DNA of 64,000 nt from RYN-230 sp963711705 (GTDB taxonomy: Bacteria; Actinomycetota; Actinomycetes; Streptosporangiales; Streptosporangiaceae). This document shows positions 44,325 through 54,251 of the stretch, piece by piece; within the stretch, counting starts at the first letter, position 1, and every line of letters begins with the position of its first letter. The translations under genes and the position numbers were made by a program. The notes under the pieces are model-generated. The model was not told the origin of the DNA, searched no databases, and saw only the letters and a program-made list of their open reading frames with translations. The stretch spans positions 310,001-374,000 of the forward strand of contig CAVQFM010000007.1 of NCBI GenBank assembly GCA_963711705.1. Direction: 5' to 3'.

Positions 44325-44951
44325 TCAGCACCCGTCGTACGCGGACCAGGCGCTGCCGCCCGACTGCGCGTACTGCTTGGCGAACGCCTCGTTCTGCACC
44401 GAGACCGGCGCGTCCTGCGGCGACCCGGAGTAACCGAGCGCGTGCCAGGTGGACGGCAGGAACTGGTACAGGCCACCCGCACCGCTGGACGGGTTGACCG
44501 CGTTCGGGTTCCCGCCGCTCTCGGCCGAGATCACGCAGCTCTGGAAGCCGCCTGACGCGCCGCTGTAGGACGACGTGGACTGCACCGGAGCCGACGCGGG
44601 GGCCGCCGTGCTGGACGACGGCGCCGCGGCGGCCGGGGCCGGGGCCGGGGCTGGGATCGCGGCTACCGCCGCCTTGGCCAGCCACGGCTTGACCTGGTGC
44701 TTGTCCGGCAGGCGGAGCCGCTGCCCCACCCGGATCATGGACGGGTTCGACACCTTGTGCCGGTTGGCCCACCACACGGCGGGCCAGTCGCCAGCACGGC
44801 CGAACTCGTGCTTGCTGATCGAGCTGAGCGTGTCGCCCGCCTTGACCGTAACGTGGTCAGTGGCGTGATGCGCGGCCGCTGGATGCAGCGAAATCGTGAC
44901 CGCAAGCATTGTCTTGGCCACCCCGCCACCTGCAATAATCGAAAGCGTCAT
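44325..44951 (-). CDS. Secreted LysM / Rpf-like lytic transglycosylase
   Basis: A 208-residue exported wall-active protein. An N-terminal signal segment (TMLAVTISLHPAAAHHA) is followed by a LysM peptidoglycan-binding domain (about 34-82, VKAGDTLSSISKHEFGRAGD, then PSMIRVGQRLRLP), an Ala/Pro/Ser linker and a C-terminal lysozyme/resuscitation-promoting-factor-like domain with catalytic Glu in ISAESGGNPNAVNP and GLYQFLPSTWHALG. It should cleave peptidoglycan glycan strands in growth or resuscitation. The ATG at 44951 has GGAGG eight bases upstream. The leader contains a 12-codon reading frame, a GC hairpin and a CRP-like site. Confidence 0.88.
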   Translation of the reverse strand: MTLSIIAGGGVAKTMLAVTISLHPAAAHHATDHVTVKAGDTLSSISKHEFGRAGDWPAVWWANRHKVSNPSMIRVGQRLRLPDKHQVKPWLAKAAVAAIPAPAPAPAAAAPSSSTAAPASAPVQSTSSYSGASGGFQSCVISAESGGNPNAVNPSSGAGGLYQFLPSTWHALGYSGSPQDAPVSVQNEAFAKQYAQSGGSAWSAYDGC

Positions 44952-44985
44952 GGCTTGTTACCTCCGAGGTTCGATGCCATGCAAA

Positions 44986-45024
44986 GGCCCCGGCCGCGTG
45001 CTGCAATCACGTTTGGCCGGGGCC
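44986..45024 (-). promoter_or_regulatory. Attenuator-like hairpin in the LysM leader
   Basis: Read leftward, GGCCCCGGCC (45015-45024) pairs with GGCCGGGGCC (44986-44995) around a 19-base loop, followed by TTTGC, then the GGAGG ribosome site and start of the LysM gene. It begins eight bases after the stop of the small leader frame. The position suggests transcription attenuation or sequestration control. Confidence 0.55.
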
Positions 45025-45032
45025 GCCTGAAT

Positions 45033-45071
45033 CTACTCAGCAATGTTCGAGCGCTTACCCCCCGTAGTCAT
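45033..45071 (-). CDS. Possible leader peptide of the LysM gene
   Basis: A 12-codon frame (ATG at 45071, TAG at 45033-45035) encoding MTTGGKRSNIAE. It has its own GAGGAG seven bases upstream, a better ribosome site than most genes here, and is followed directly by a GC hairpin and the LysM gene. It is short and could be a chance frame, but site, spacing and hairpin together suggest a regulatory leader. It has no run of a single amino acid that would name the signal. Confidence 0.5.
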   Translation of the reverse strand: MTTGGKRSNIAE

Positions 45072-45123
45072 GTCGCTGCTCCTCGGTAATGAGATGGGAA
45101 TGCGTCGGCCACATTAACCCGAC

Positions 45124-45160
45124 TTTGGCACTTAGCCAAACGAACGTGACGTAGTTCACG
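45124..45160 (-). promoter_or_regulatory. CRP-like site and adjacent palindrome upstream of the LysM leader
   Basis: CGTGA-N6-TCACG (45145-45160) is a perfect match to the core pattern GTGA-N6-TCAC of CRP/FNR-type regulators in actinobacteria. Fifteen bases closer to the gene lies TTTGGC-N5-GCCAAA (45124-45140). Both are upstream of the leader frame. CRP control of rpf genes is known in mycobacteria; here it is inferred. Confidence 0.6.
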
Positions 45161-45334
45161 GTGTAAACAGGGGCCAAAAGAGGGTAGGTGCGCACCACTT
45201 ATATCGCTGTGACCTGCACAAACGCCCTTATGATGCCGATCAGGAATCTGACCTGATTCGCGTGTGACTACTGAGGCACACCGGAAAGAATGCAGCGCCG
45301 GTGATCTGCCGCGATGCCCATCGATGGCGGCCGA

Positions 45335-46306
45335 TCAGCGCCGCCATTCCAGCCACGCTCCGTGGCTGTCGGCGTGGGCTATCGGGTGGCCATCACGCGC
45401 CAGCACCAGGGTCAGCGGGTCCGCCCCGGGCGCGGGCCCGGCCGTCCCGGGCAGCACCCCGGGTGCCTCGCTGGACAGCCAGACGGCACCGAGGCGGCGG
45501 ACCGTGCGGGCGAACCCGGCACGCTGGCTGGGTGCGACGTAGTACAGCACGGCGGTGTGGTAGATGACCAGGGTGGCGCCGGCTGGCGCCTGGGCCGCCA
45601 GGGCGGGCAGGTCAGTGCGCAGATCCCCGCGGTGCACGGCGGGCGGGTCCCGGCGCGCGCTGGCGATCGCGGCGGCCAGGCGTTCCTGCCGATCCCCCTC
45701 CCCCGGCCAGACCAGGCACGACAGCCAGCGGACGTCGTCGTCGCTGGTGACGTCCAGCGGGTTGAGGTCCAGCCCGGCCCGCCAGGTGATGGCCGGGATC
45801 CCGGCCGGCCGCGGAACTGGCCCGCGGGGCTGGCAGCGCAGGGTGGGGGCGTCCGGGTCGCTGCCGGCCAGCCGGTACCCGGCGTAGTCGTAGGAGTAGC
45901 GGTCGGGCAGCAGGGTCAGGCCGGCACTCACGCCCGCCCCGATCAGGGCCAGTGGCTGGGGCAGCTGGGCCAGGGCGGGCAGCAGGGTGGCGCAGCGGGC
46001 GGGCTCGTTGGTCTGCGTGCGCCGGGCCAGGATCACCCCGGCCAGGCCGGCCCGCGACTGGCTGACCAGCTCGCGCAGCTGGGCGGGGCTGGGCGGCGCC
46101 CCGAGCAGGTAGCGCGCGGCCGCGAACAGCAGGTTGGGCTGGCGCTTGGCCGGCGGCAGCGACGCGATGAACCGCAGCACCGCGGCGTCCGCCGCCACCG
46201 ACTCGGCCAGCTGCTGGTACGCCGCTGACCGGCCCCGGGCCTCGCGGGCAAACGTCCGGTAGGCCTGTGCCACCGACCGCATCAGCTCGTCATCGGTCCC
46301 GGCCAC
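45335..46306 (-). CDS. DUF2332 methyltransferase-like protein, copy 2
   Basis: A protein of about 323 residues in the DUF2332 family. It has AYRTFAREARGRSAAYQQLA, then RRTQTNEPARCATLLPAL, GAGVSAGLTLLPDRYSYDY, GLDLNPLDVTSDDDVRWLSC and a C-terminal HADSHGAWLEW. It is more typical of the family than copy 1. The role is unproven. The GTG at 46306 is chosen because GGGTAGGG lies before it; the ATG at 46282 is the alternative. It is divergent from the acylphosphatase gene. Confidence 0.82.
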   Translation of the reverse strand: MAGTDDELMRSVAQAYRTFAREARGRSAAYQQLAESVAADAAVLRFIASLPPAKRQPNLLFAAARYLLGAPPSPAQLRELVSQSRAGLAGVILARRTQTNEPARCATLLPALAQLPQPLALIGAGVSAGLTLLPDRYSYDYAGYRLAGSDPDAPTLRCQPRGPVPRPAGIPAITWRAGLDLNPLDVTSDDDVRWLSCLVWPGEGDRQERLAAAIASARRDPPAVHRGDLRTDLPALAAQAPAGATLVIYHTAVLYYVAPSQRAGFARTVRRLGAVWLSSEAPGVLPGTAGPAPGADPLTLVLARDGHPIAHADSHGAWLEWRR

Positions 46307-46437
46307 GACGGGCACCCTACCCAGCTGGCGGGCCAGACCGGGATGCTGCCGGGCGGGCCCGCAGGCCGTCGGCGAGCACGCGCCCATCGGGGACGACCGG
46401 CGCCGGATTGCCCGCCGGCCGCCGTAACGTTCTGCTT

Positions 46438-46704
46438 GTGGTGCGGTATCGGGTGCTGATCAGCGGCCAGGTGCAGGGGGTCAACTTCCGGGTCAGCTGC
46501 CAGCGGATGGCCTGGCAGCATGGGGTGACCGGGTGGGTGCGCAACCTGCCCGACGGCCGGGTTGAGGCCGTGTTCGAGGGACCAGCCGAGGACGTGCACC
46601 GCCTGGTGGACTGGGCCGGGCACGGGCCGCGGCTGGCCGCGGTGGCCACCGTGGACGTGCACGCCGAGCGGCCAGCAGGCCTGGGCAGCTTCACCATCGG
46701 CTAG
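46438..46704 (+). CDS. acyP: Acylphosphatase
   Basis: An 88-residue acylphosphatase hydrolysing acyl phosphates such as carbamoyl or 1,3-bisphosphoglycerate. The signature SGQVQGVNFRVSCQRMA holds the phosphate-binding loop and catalytic Arg, and GVTGWVRNLPDGRVEAVFEG holds the catalytic Asn. Length is normal. The start is one of two adjacent GTG codons (46438 or 46441); there is no clear ribosome site. Confidence 0.88.
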   Translation: MVRYRVLISGQVQGVNFRVSCQRMAWQHGVTGWVRNLPDGRVEAVFEGPAEDVHRLVDWAGHGPRLAAVATVDVHAERPAGLGSFTIG

Positions 46705-46745
46705 CCCCGGGCCGAGCACGCCCGCGGTCTTCTTATGCTGCGAAC

Positions 46746-47627
46746 ATGAGCCAGATCCGGGTAGGCACGGCATCGTGGACGGACCGGACGCTGATCGCTT
46801 CCGGGTGGTACCCGCCGGAGGCGGACTCACCGGAGAAACGGCTGCGGTTCTACGCCCGCCAGTTCCCGCTGGTCGAGGTGGACGCCACCTACTACGCGCT
46901 GCCCGCCGAGCAGACCGCCACGGCGTGGGCGGCGCGCACCCCGGCCGGGTTCACCTTCAACATCAAGGCGTTCAGCCTGTTCACCCAGCACCCGACGAGG
47001 GTCGCGGCACTGCCCACCGACCTGCGGCCGGCCGTGGAGAAGACCGGCAAGGACCGGGTCTACCTGAAAGACGTCAACCCGGCCGTGACCGACCAGGCGT
47101 GGGACCGGTTCCTGGCCGCGCTGGAGCCGCTGCACCAGGCGGGCAAGCTGGGCGCGATCCTGCTCCAGTTCCCGCCCTGGTTCCCGATCGGCCGCGGCCG
47201 CAAGGACTACATCGTGGCCTGCGCCGAGCGGGTCGCGCCGCGACGGGTGTGCATCGAATTCCGCAACCGGACCTGGATGACCGAGGACAACCAGAAAGAG
47301 ACGCTGGACTTCCTGGCCGCCCACCGGCTGCCGTACGTGAGCGTGGACATGCCGCAGGGCTACCGGGACTCCATTCCCCCGGTGCTCGCCGTCACCGACC
47401 CGGACCTGGCCGTGGTCCGGCTGCACGGCCACTCCAGCAAGTGGGACAGCAAAGACATCCACGAGCGGTTCGGCTACCACTACTCCGGCCGTGAGCTGCA
47501 GGAGTGGGCACCGAAGGTGGCCGGCCTGGCCGACGGCGCGCAGACCACGCACGTGGTGTTCAACAACTGCTACCGGGACTACGCGCAGACCAACGCGCAG
47601 CAGCTCGCCGCGCTGCTCAAGGTCTGA
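46746..47627 (+). CDS. DUF72 (YecE-like) protein
   Basis: A 293-residue TIM-barrel-like protein of the DUF72 family. It has IRVGTASWTDRTLI, then FPLVEVDATYYALPAEQTA, FTFNIKAFSLFT, ILLQFPPWF, CIEFRNRTWM and VVFNNCYRDYAQTNAQQLA. These are all the conserved blocks, including the terminal NNxxxDxAxxNA motif. The biochemical role of the family is not established. The ATG at 46746 begins the conserved first strand. It lies 41 bases after acyP on the same strand and may be co-transcribed. Confidence 0.9.
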   Translation: MSQIRVGTASWTDRTLIASGWYPPEADSPEKRLRFYARQFPLVEVDATYYALPAEQTATAWAARTPAGFTFNIKAFSLFTQHPTRVAALPTDLRPAVEKTGKDRVYLKDVNPAVTDQAWDRFLAALEPLHQAGKLGAILLQFPPWFPIGRGRKDYIVACAERVAPRRVCIEFRNRTWMTEDNQKETLDFLAAHRLPYVSVDMPQGYRDSIPPVLAVTDPDLAVVRLHGHSSKWDSKDIHERFGYHYSGRELQEWAPKVAGLADGAQTTHVVFNNCYRDYAQTNAQQLAALLKV

Positions 47628-47770
47628 GCAGCCATAACGGCCTGTTCCCGGCGGCCGGCCCCACGCCCGCCACCCGGCCCCCAGCGGCTGCGGCCAGCGG
47701 CCGGTGCCGGGCCCGGCCGGGGCACGGAGATAAGGTGCGGGACACCCCTGAGAGGTAAAGGATTGCGCAG

Positions 47771-48634
47771 ATGACACATGTGGTGCTGACCGGTGGCAGC
47801 GGCAAGCTCGGCCGGGTCTGCCTGGCCGACCTGCTGGCGCACGGGTACGCGGTGACCAACGTGGACCTGGTCCGCCCGGCCGATGATCCCAGCCCGTTCG
47901 TCCGCGCCGACCTGACCGACATGGGCCAGGCCATGGAGGTCCTGCATCAGGTGGACGACCGGTACCGGGGGGTGGACGCGGTGGTCCATCTCGGCGCGGT
48001 GCCCGCGCCGGGCATGGTGCCCGGGGCCGAGCTGTTCCGCAACAACACGATCAGCACGTACAACGTGTTCGCGGCCGCGCGGCAGCTGGGCGTCCGCAAC
48101 GTGGTCTGGGCCTCCAGCGAGACGGTTCTCGGCCTGCCGTTCGACACCCCGCCGCCGTACGTGCCGATCGACGAGGAATACCCGCCGCGGCCCGAGTCGG
48201 CCTACTCACTGTCCAAGGTGATGGGTGAGGAAATGGCCCGGCAGTTCTGCCGCTGGGACCCGCAGCTGAAGATCATCGGCCTGCGGTTCTCCAACGTCAT
48301 GCTCACCTCGGACTACGCCGAGTTCCCGGGATTCGACCAGGACCCGGCGCGGCGGAAGTGGAACCTCTGGTCCTACATCGACGCCCGGGACGGGGCGCAG
48401 GCCGTGCGCAAGGCGCTCGAAGCGCCGCTCACCGGGGCCGAGGTGTTCATCATCGCCAGCCCGGACACGGTGCTGAGCCGGCCGATCACCGAGCTGGTGG
48501 CCGAGTTCTACCCCGGGGTGCCGTGGCACCGGGAGCTCGGGCCGCACGAGTCGGCGTTTTCCATCGACAAGGCCCGGCGGCTGCTCGGCTACGACCCGCA
48601 GCACAGCTGGCGGTCCGAGGTGGCCCAGTCCTGA
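47771..48634 (+). CDS. NAD-dependent epimerase/dehydratase
   Basis: A 287-residue extended SDR. It has VVLTGGSGKLGRVCLADLLA at the NAD-binding loop, VVWASSETVLG, and YSLSKVMGEE with the catalytic Tyr and Lys; RFSNVML is near the substrate site. It resembles nucleoside-sugar epimerases and uronate dehydrogenases; the substrate is uncertain. The ATG at 47771 follows a GAGGTAAAGG ribosome site. It converges on the ABC-F gene, with 6 bases between stops. Confidence 0.86.
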   Translation: MTHVVLTGGSGKLGRVCLADLLAHGYAVTNVDLVRPADDPSPFVRADLTDMGQAMEVLHQVDDRYRGVDAVVHLGAVPAPGMVPGAELFRNNTISTYNVFAAARQLGVRNVVWASSETVLGLPFDTPPPYVPIDEEYPPRPESAYSLSKVMGEEMARQFCRWDPQLKIIGLRFSNVMLTSDYAEFPGFDQDPARRKWNLWSYIDARDGAQAVRKALEAPLTGAEVFIIASPDTVLSRPITELVAEFYPGVPWHRELGPHESAFSIDKARRLLGYDPQHSWRSEVAQS

Positions 48635-48640
48635 GCAGCC

Positions 48641-50327
48641 CTAACCTGCCCGGTCCTGGGCTGGCCAGTCCTGCTCCTCGGCCAGGCCGGTGCCGCGGTC
48701 CAGGCGCAGCCACCGGGTGACGCCGATCGACCGCAGGAACGGCAGGTCGTGGCTGGCCACGATCAGCGCGCCGCGGTAGCCGTCCAGGGCCTGGGCCAGC
48801 TGCCGGGCCGAGGCCAGGTCGAGGTTGTTGGTCGGCTCGTCGAGCAGCAGCAGCTGCGGTGGTGGCTGGGCCAGCAGCAGCGTGGCCGCCGTGGCGCGGA
48901 ACCGCTCCCCCCCGGACAGTGACCCGGCCAGCTGCCGGGGCCGTTCGCCGCGGAACAGGAACCGGGCCAGCCCGGCCCGGACCTGGTTGACCGACGCCGC
49001 CGGGGCGGCGGCGCGCACGTTGTCCAGCACACTGAGCTGGCCGTCGAGCACGTCGAGCCGCTGGGGCAGATAGCCGGTGCCGGCCGCCGCCCGCTGGACG
49101 GTCACGCCGGGCAGCTCGGCCTGGCCCGCGATGGCGCGCAGCAGGGTGGTCTTGCCCGCGCCGTTCGGCCCGGTCAGCGCGATCCGTTCCGGCCCGCGGA
49201 CGATCAGCGTGTCCAGCACGCCCCCGGCCCCGGGGCCGGGCGGTGCCGGGCCATCGCCGCCGCTGGCCCGGCCGGGATGCCAGGCCATCCCGGCCAGGCC
49301 GGTCATGGTGAGCACGGTCCGCCCGGCCGGGACCCGGGTGTCCGGCAGGTCCACCCGGATCTCGGCGTCGTCGCGGACCGCCTGCTCGGCTTCGGCCAGC
49401 CGGTCCTGCGCTGCTTCCAGCCGCTCCTCGTGCAGGCCGCGCAGCCGGGCCGCGGACACCTGGGCCTCCCGCTTGCGGGTCTGCATGATCATCTTGGGCT
49501 CCCGCTTAGTGGCGTACATCTTCTTGCCGTAGCGCTCCCGGCGGGCCAGCTTGACATGGCTGTCGGCCAGGTCCCGCTGCTGCTGGCGGACGTCGGCGGC
49601 AGCCGCGCTGACCGCGCGCTGCGCCGCGGCCTGCTCCTCGGCGCGCAGTTCCTCGAACGCGTCCAGGTTGCCGCCGTACAGCCGGGCCCGCCCGCCGGAC
49701 AGTTCGGCGATCTGGTCCACCCGGGTCAGCAGCTCGCGGTCGTGGCTGACGATCAGCATGACGCCGGGCCAGGACTCGACGGCGGTGTACAGCCGGCCGC
49801 GGGCCTCGGTGTCCAGGTTGTTGGTGGGCTCGTCGAGCAGCAGGATGGCCAGCGCGCAGCAGCAGCGCGGCCAGCGCGACCAGCACCGCCTCTCCCCCGG
49901 ACAGCGTGGCCAGCACGTCGTCCAGGCCCACGCCGCCCAGCCCGAGACGGTGCAGTTCGCCGTGCGCGCGCTCTTCGACGTCCCAGTCCTCGCCGACCGC
50001 GGTGAACGCCTCCGCGCTGACCTCGCCGCGTTCGATGGCGTGCAGCGCGGCCCGGGTGGCGGCGATGCCGAGCAGGTCGGACACGCTGGCCCCGGCGCGC
50101 AGCGGGAGAGTCTGCGGCAGGTACCCGACGTCACCGGACATGGTGACCGCCCCGGACTGCGGGCGCAGCTCACCGGCCAGGATGCGCAGCAGAGTGGATT
50201 TGCCCGACCCGTTCACGCCGAGCAGCCCGGTACGGCCCGGCCCGAGAGCCAGGTTCAGGCCGGTGAGCACGGGTACCCCGTCGGGCCAGGCGAAGGTGAG
50301 GTCGGAGCAGACGATGGCAGCACACAT
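48641..50327 (-). pseudogene. ABC-F family ATPase, frameshifted
   Basis: A soluble tandem ATPase of about 562 residues with the ABC-F layout. ABC1 has Walker A GVNGSGKSTLLRILAG and signature LSGGEAVLVALA. A linker rich in Arg, Lys and Ala follows (GKKMYATKREPKMIMQ), and then ABC2 with GPNGAGKTTLLRAIAG, SLSGGERFRATAATLLLAQ and LLLLDEPTNNLD. Such proteins act on ribosomes, in translation or in antibiotic protection. The reading frame breaks at about 49855-49865, just before LAILLLDEPTNNLDTEARG of ABC1. The length is one base over a multiple of three. The ATG at 50327 has GGGAG eight bases upstream. Confidence 0.86.
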
Positions 50328-50607
50328 GGGCACGGCTCCCAGCACGTAGATCGGGTTTCCGGTTACGTGTGGCGATACCACGCCGGTGCATGCACCCGGG
50401 CTGGGCCGTTACCTGACTCCTGGTCCGGGGCGCGGAGTGAATTTCCGGCCACCGGTGAGGTCGCGAACGCATGCCAGCACAGGCGGATGCGCGGTATCGC
50501 GGACCTCAGATCCTCACTATGGGACTCCCAGGACGGGGATAAGACGGCTGCCATCTTACCAGCCAGCGGCGCGGCGGCCCGGGGAGCCGCCGTCGCAGGC
50601 CGGGGAG

Positions 50608-50997
50608 TCAGCGGGTGACCAGGCAGAACGGGTGCCCGGCCGGGTCCCGGTAGACGCGCCACCTGACTTCTTCGCCGTCCGGCCCGGGACGGGGCGACAC
50701 GTGCTCGCCTGCGGGTGTCCCGCCCGCCGCGATCACCCGCTGATGCGCGGCGGCCAGGTCGCTGACCAGAATGTCGACATGCACCCGCGGCCCGCCGGGG
50801 GTATCCGGGCCAGCGGTGACGCCCTGGAACGAGAGCCGCTGGCCGTGCGGCGGCGGCTCCAGGGTGACCCAGCCCGGGTACCACTGCACCGGCGTCCCGC
50901 CGAGCAGCCCGGCCCAGAACGCGGCCAGGCCGGGCGGATCAGGAGTGTCCAGCACGATCTCGCGCACCCAGCCGATGACGCCGTCGCCGTTGCTCAT
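50608..50997 (-). CDS. VOC/glyoxalase-like protein
   Basis: A 129-residue vicinal-oxygen-chelate (glyoxalase-fold) protein. It has IGWVREIVLDTPDPPGLAAF, then FWAGLLGGTPVQWYPGWVTL and HVDILVSDLAAAHQRVIAAG, and it ends DPAGHPFCLV. These are the paired beta-alpha-beta modules of the Glyoxalase_6 type. Metal ligands and substrate cannot be set. The ATG overlaps the amidase stop (ATGA), so it is translationally coupled to that gene. Confidence 0.85.
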   Translation of the reverse strand: MSNGDGVIGWVREIVLDTPDPPGLAAFWAGLLGGTPVQWYPGWVTLEPPPHGQRLSFQGVTAGPDTPGGPRVHVDILVSDLAAAHQRVIAAGGTPAGEHVSPRPGPDGEEVRWRVYRDPAGHPFCLVTR

Positions 50998-52424
50998 CCG
51001 CCCATGATGACTGGTGGCACCGCCCGGCCGTACCCGGTGGCGGCCTCGAACGCGTGGGCCACGCTGAGCAGCTGCCAGTCCGCCCGGCGCCTGCCGACCA
51101 GCTGCAGCCCGACCGGCAGCCCATCCGGGGTGAACCCGGCGGGCACTGAGATGGCGGGCAGCCCGGTGACCGAGATCAGGTAGGCCGACGCCATCCAGTC
51201 CAGGTAGGTCCGCTGCGGCTGGCCGTCGATCTCGTGCACCCAGTCCAGCGTGACGTCGAACGGCGCGACCTGGGTGACCGGGCAGGCCAGCACCTCCACC
51301 CGGTCCCAGAACTCGCTGACCCGCTCGGCCAGGGCGGCGTGCGCCGTGGTGGCCCGGCTCAGGTCGGCCACGGTCAGCTCCAGCCCGCGCTCGATGTTCC
51401 ACCGGACGTTGTCGCCCAGCTGCCCGGGATGCTCGCGCAGCAGCGGCCCGAGGAACGTCGCGAACCGGAACGCCCGCCGGGTGCGGAACACGTCGTCCGC
51501 GCCGGACAGGTCGGGGGCCGCGTCGATCACCTCACAGCCCAGATCGGCGAGCACCTGCCGGGCCGGGGCCAGCACGGCCCGCACGGCCGGCTCGACCGGC
51601 AGGCCCAGGTCGTCGCTCCAGGCCACCCGGACACCGCGCAGATCCCGGGCGAGCAGATCCGGGAGCTGCCCAGGCCCGGTCACCGGCACCGGCGCGTCGA
51701 GCGCGAGCGGCACCCGGGGATCGGGGCCGGCCAGCACGGCCAGCAGCAGGGCCACGTCGGCCACGGTGCGCGCCATCGGCCCGGCCACGCCGAGCACGTC
51801 GGCCACGTCGTCCACCGGCCAGGACGGCACCCGGCCCGGTGCGGGCCGCAGGCCCACCACGTTGCAGAAGCTGGCCGGATTGCGCAGCGACCCGCCCAGG
51901 TCGCTGCCGTCGGCCAGGCAGATCATCCGGGCGGCCAGCGCCGCGGCCGCGCCGCCGCTGCTGCCGCCTGCGCTGCGGCTGGGGTCCCACGGGTTGCGGG
52001 TGGCGCCGAATACCGGGTTGACCGTGTGCGAGCCCGCCCCGAACTCCGGCGTGTTGGTCTTGCCCAGGCTGATCGCCCCGGCGCCGGCCATCCGCGCCAC
52101 CACGAGGTCGTCGCGGTCCGGCACGTGCCCGGCGAACAGCACCGACCCGTAGGTGGTGCGCACGCCCGCGGTGTCGGCCAGGTCCTTGTGCGCCACGGGC
52201 AGGCCGTGCAGCAGGCCGGGCTCGCCGCCCCGGGCCAGTTCCGCGTCCGCCCGCCCGGCTTTGCCCAGCGCCATCTCCAGGGACCGGGTCACCACCGCAT
52301 TGATGATCCCGTCCAGCGCCTCGATCCGCCTGGCATGCGCGGTCACGACCTCACGGGCCGAGACTTCCCGGCGGCGCAGCATCCCGGCCAGCGTGACCGC
52401 GTCGTGGTCGCACAGGTCCGCCAT
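50994..52424 (-). CDS. Amidase (amidase-signature family)
   Basis: A 476-residue amidase-signature enzyme. The catalytic lysine is in LPVAHKDLADTAG. The serine-rich signature reads SRSAGGSSGGAAAALAARM and then ADGSDLGGSLRNPASFC, giving the Ser-cisSer-Lys triad. It hydrolyses an amide, perhaps an aryl or peptide amide; nothing in the context names the substrate. The ATG at 52424 has GGAGGG five bases before it. It is coupled to the VOC gene downstream. Confidence 0.9.
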   Translation of the reverse strand: MADLCDHDAVTLAGMLRRREVSAREVVTAHARRIEALDGIINAVVTRSLEMALGKAGRADAELARGGEPGLLHGLPVAHKDLADTAGVRTTYGSVLFAGHVPDRDDLVVARMAGAGAISLGKTNTPEFGAGSHTVNPVFGATRNPWDPSRSAGGSSGGAAAALAARMICLADGSDLGGSLRNPASFCNVVGLRPAPGRVPSWPVDDVADVLGVAGPMARTVADVALLLAVLAGPDPRVPLALDAPVPVTGPGQLPDLLARDLRGVRVAWSDDLGLPVEPAVRAVLAPARQVLADLGCEVIDAAPDLSGADDVFRTRRAFRFATFLGPLLREHPGQLGDNVRWNIERGLELTVADLSRATTAHAALAERVSEFWDRVEVLACPVTQVAPFDVTLDWVHEIDGQPQRTYLDWMASAYLISVTGLPAISVPAGFTPDGLPVGLQLVGRRRADWQLLSVAHAFEAATGYGRAVPPVIMGG

Positions 52425-52513
52425 GGGCCCTCCCATCCCGGATGGTTCAGGGCCATGCTGGCAGCCACCTGCCGTGACCGGCACCTCCGGCCGGATGCTG
52501 ACCGCAGGCGCGG

Positions 52514-53005
52514 TTAGCCCGCGTTCCCGTGCAGGGCTTCCTGGAGGTCCTTCTCGCCTTCCTTGGACAGCGAGGTCTTCAGCACGGTGCCGCCGTACTT
52601 GCTCATGGCCTCCGTGGCCTTGTCCGGGGTGACCTTCTCCAGCATCAGGAACAGGGCCGAGGTGCCCGGCTGCAGCATGCCCCGCACCTGGTCCTGGAAC
52701 TCGCGGTCGATGCCGGTCTTGGTGACCTTGCCCATGAGCGCGCCCAGCCCGGCGCCCACGGCCATGCCGAACACCGGGATGAAGAACAGCAGGCCGAACA
52801 GGAACCCCCAGAACATCCCCCAGGTCGCGCCGGCGCCAACCGGGTGATGGCTGGTGTGCACCTGGTAGCTGCCGTCTTTGTCCCGCACGATCACCGCGAT
52901 CGCGTCAGGCTCGATGATGAGGTCCTGGGCCAGCCGCCGGGCCTCGTCGGCGGCCGCGTCGGCCGTGGTCTCGTCCGGGTACCCGATGGCAATCAGATCA
53001 GCCAT
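52514..53005 (-). CDS. DUF1269-family membrane-associated protein
   Basis: A 163-residue protein of the DUF1269 family. It has LIAIGYPDETTADAAADEAR, then a Gly/Phe-rich hydrophobic centre (WGMFWGFLFGLLFFIPVFGM) that may enter the membrane, and a charged C-terminal domain (LFLMLEKVTPDKATEAMSKY). Members are small stress- or envelope-linked proteins with no known activity. The ATG at 53005 follows GGAGGAAGAGGA. Divergent from the PIG-V-like gene. Confidence 0.85.
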   Translation of the reverse strand: MADLIAIGYPDETTADAAADEARRLAQDLIIEPDAIAVIVRDKDGSYQVHTSHHPVGAGATWGMFWGFLFGLLFFIPVFGMAVGAGLGALMGKVTKTGIDREFQDQVRGMLQPGTSALFLMLEKVTPDKATEAMSKYGGTVLKTSLSKEGEKDLQEALHGNAG

Positions 53006-53144
53006 GGCGTTCCTCTTCCTCCCTAATGCCGGGGATCGGTACGCCTCAGTAGAGCAAGACCCAGGGCCGGCCCCACCCGTACCGAGTGATGTGCCGGCCA
53101 GATCAGGGCCGCGCCATCGCCCGCTCACCCCGCCCGGGGGAGGG

Positions 53145-54247
<1,103 letters not shown>

Positions 54248-54251
<4 letters not shown>

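Noticed and set aside
44952..45334. c-di-AMP (ydaO) riboswitch before the LysM/Rpf-like gene
   Set aside because: Expected on family grounds, but I could not recognise its conserved core; the leader shows a small frame and a simple hairpin instead.
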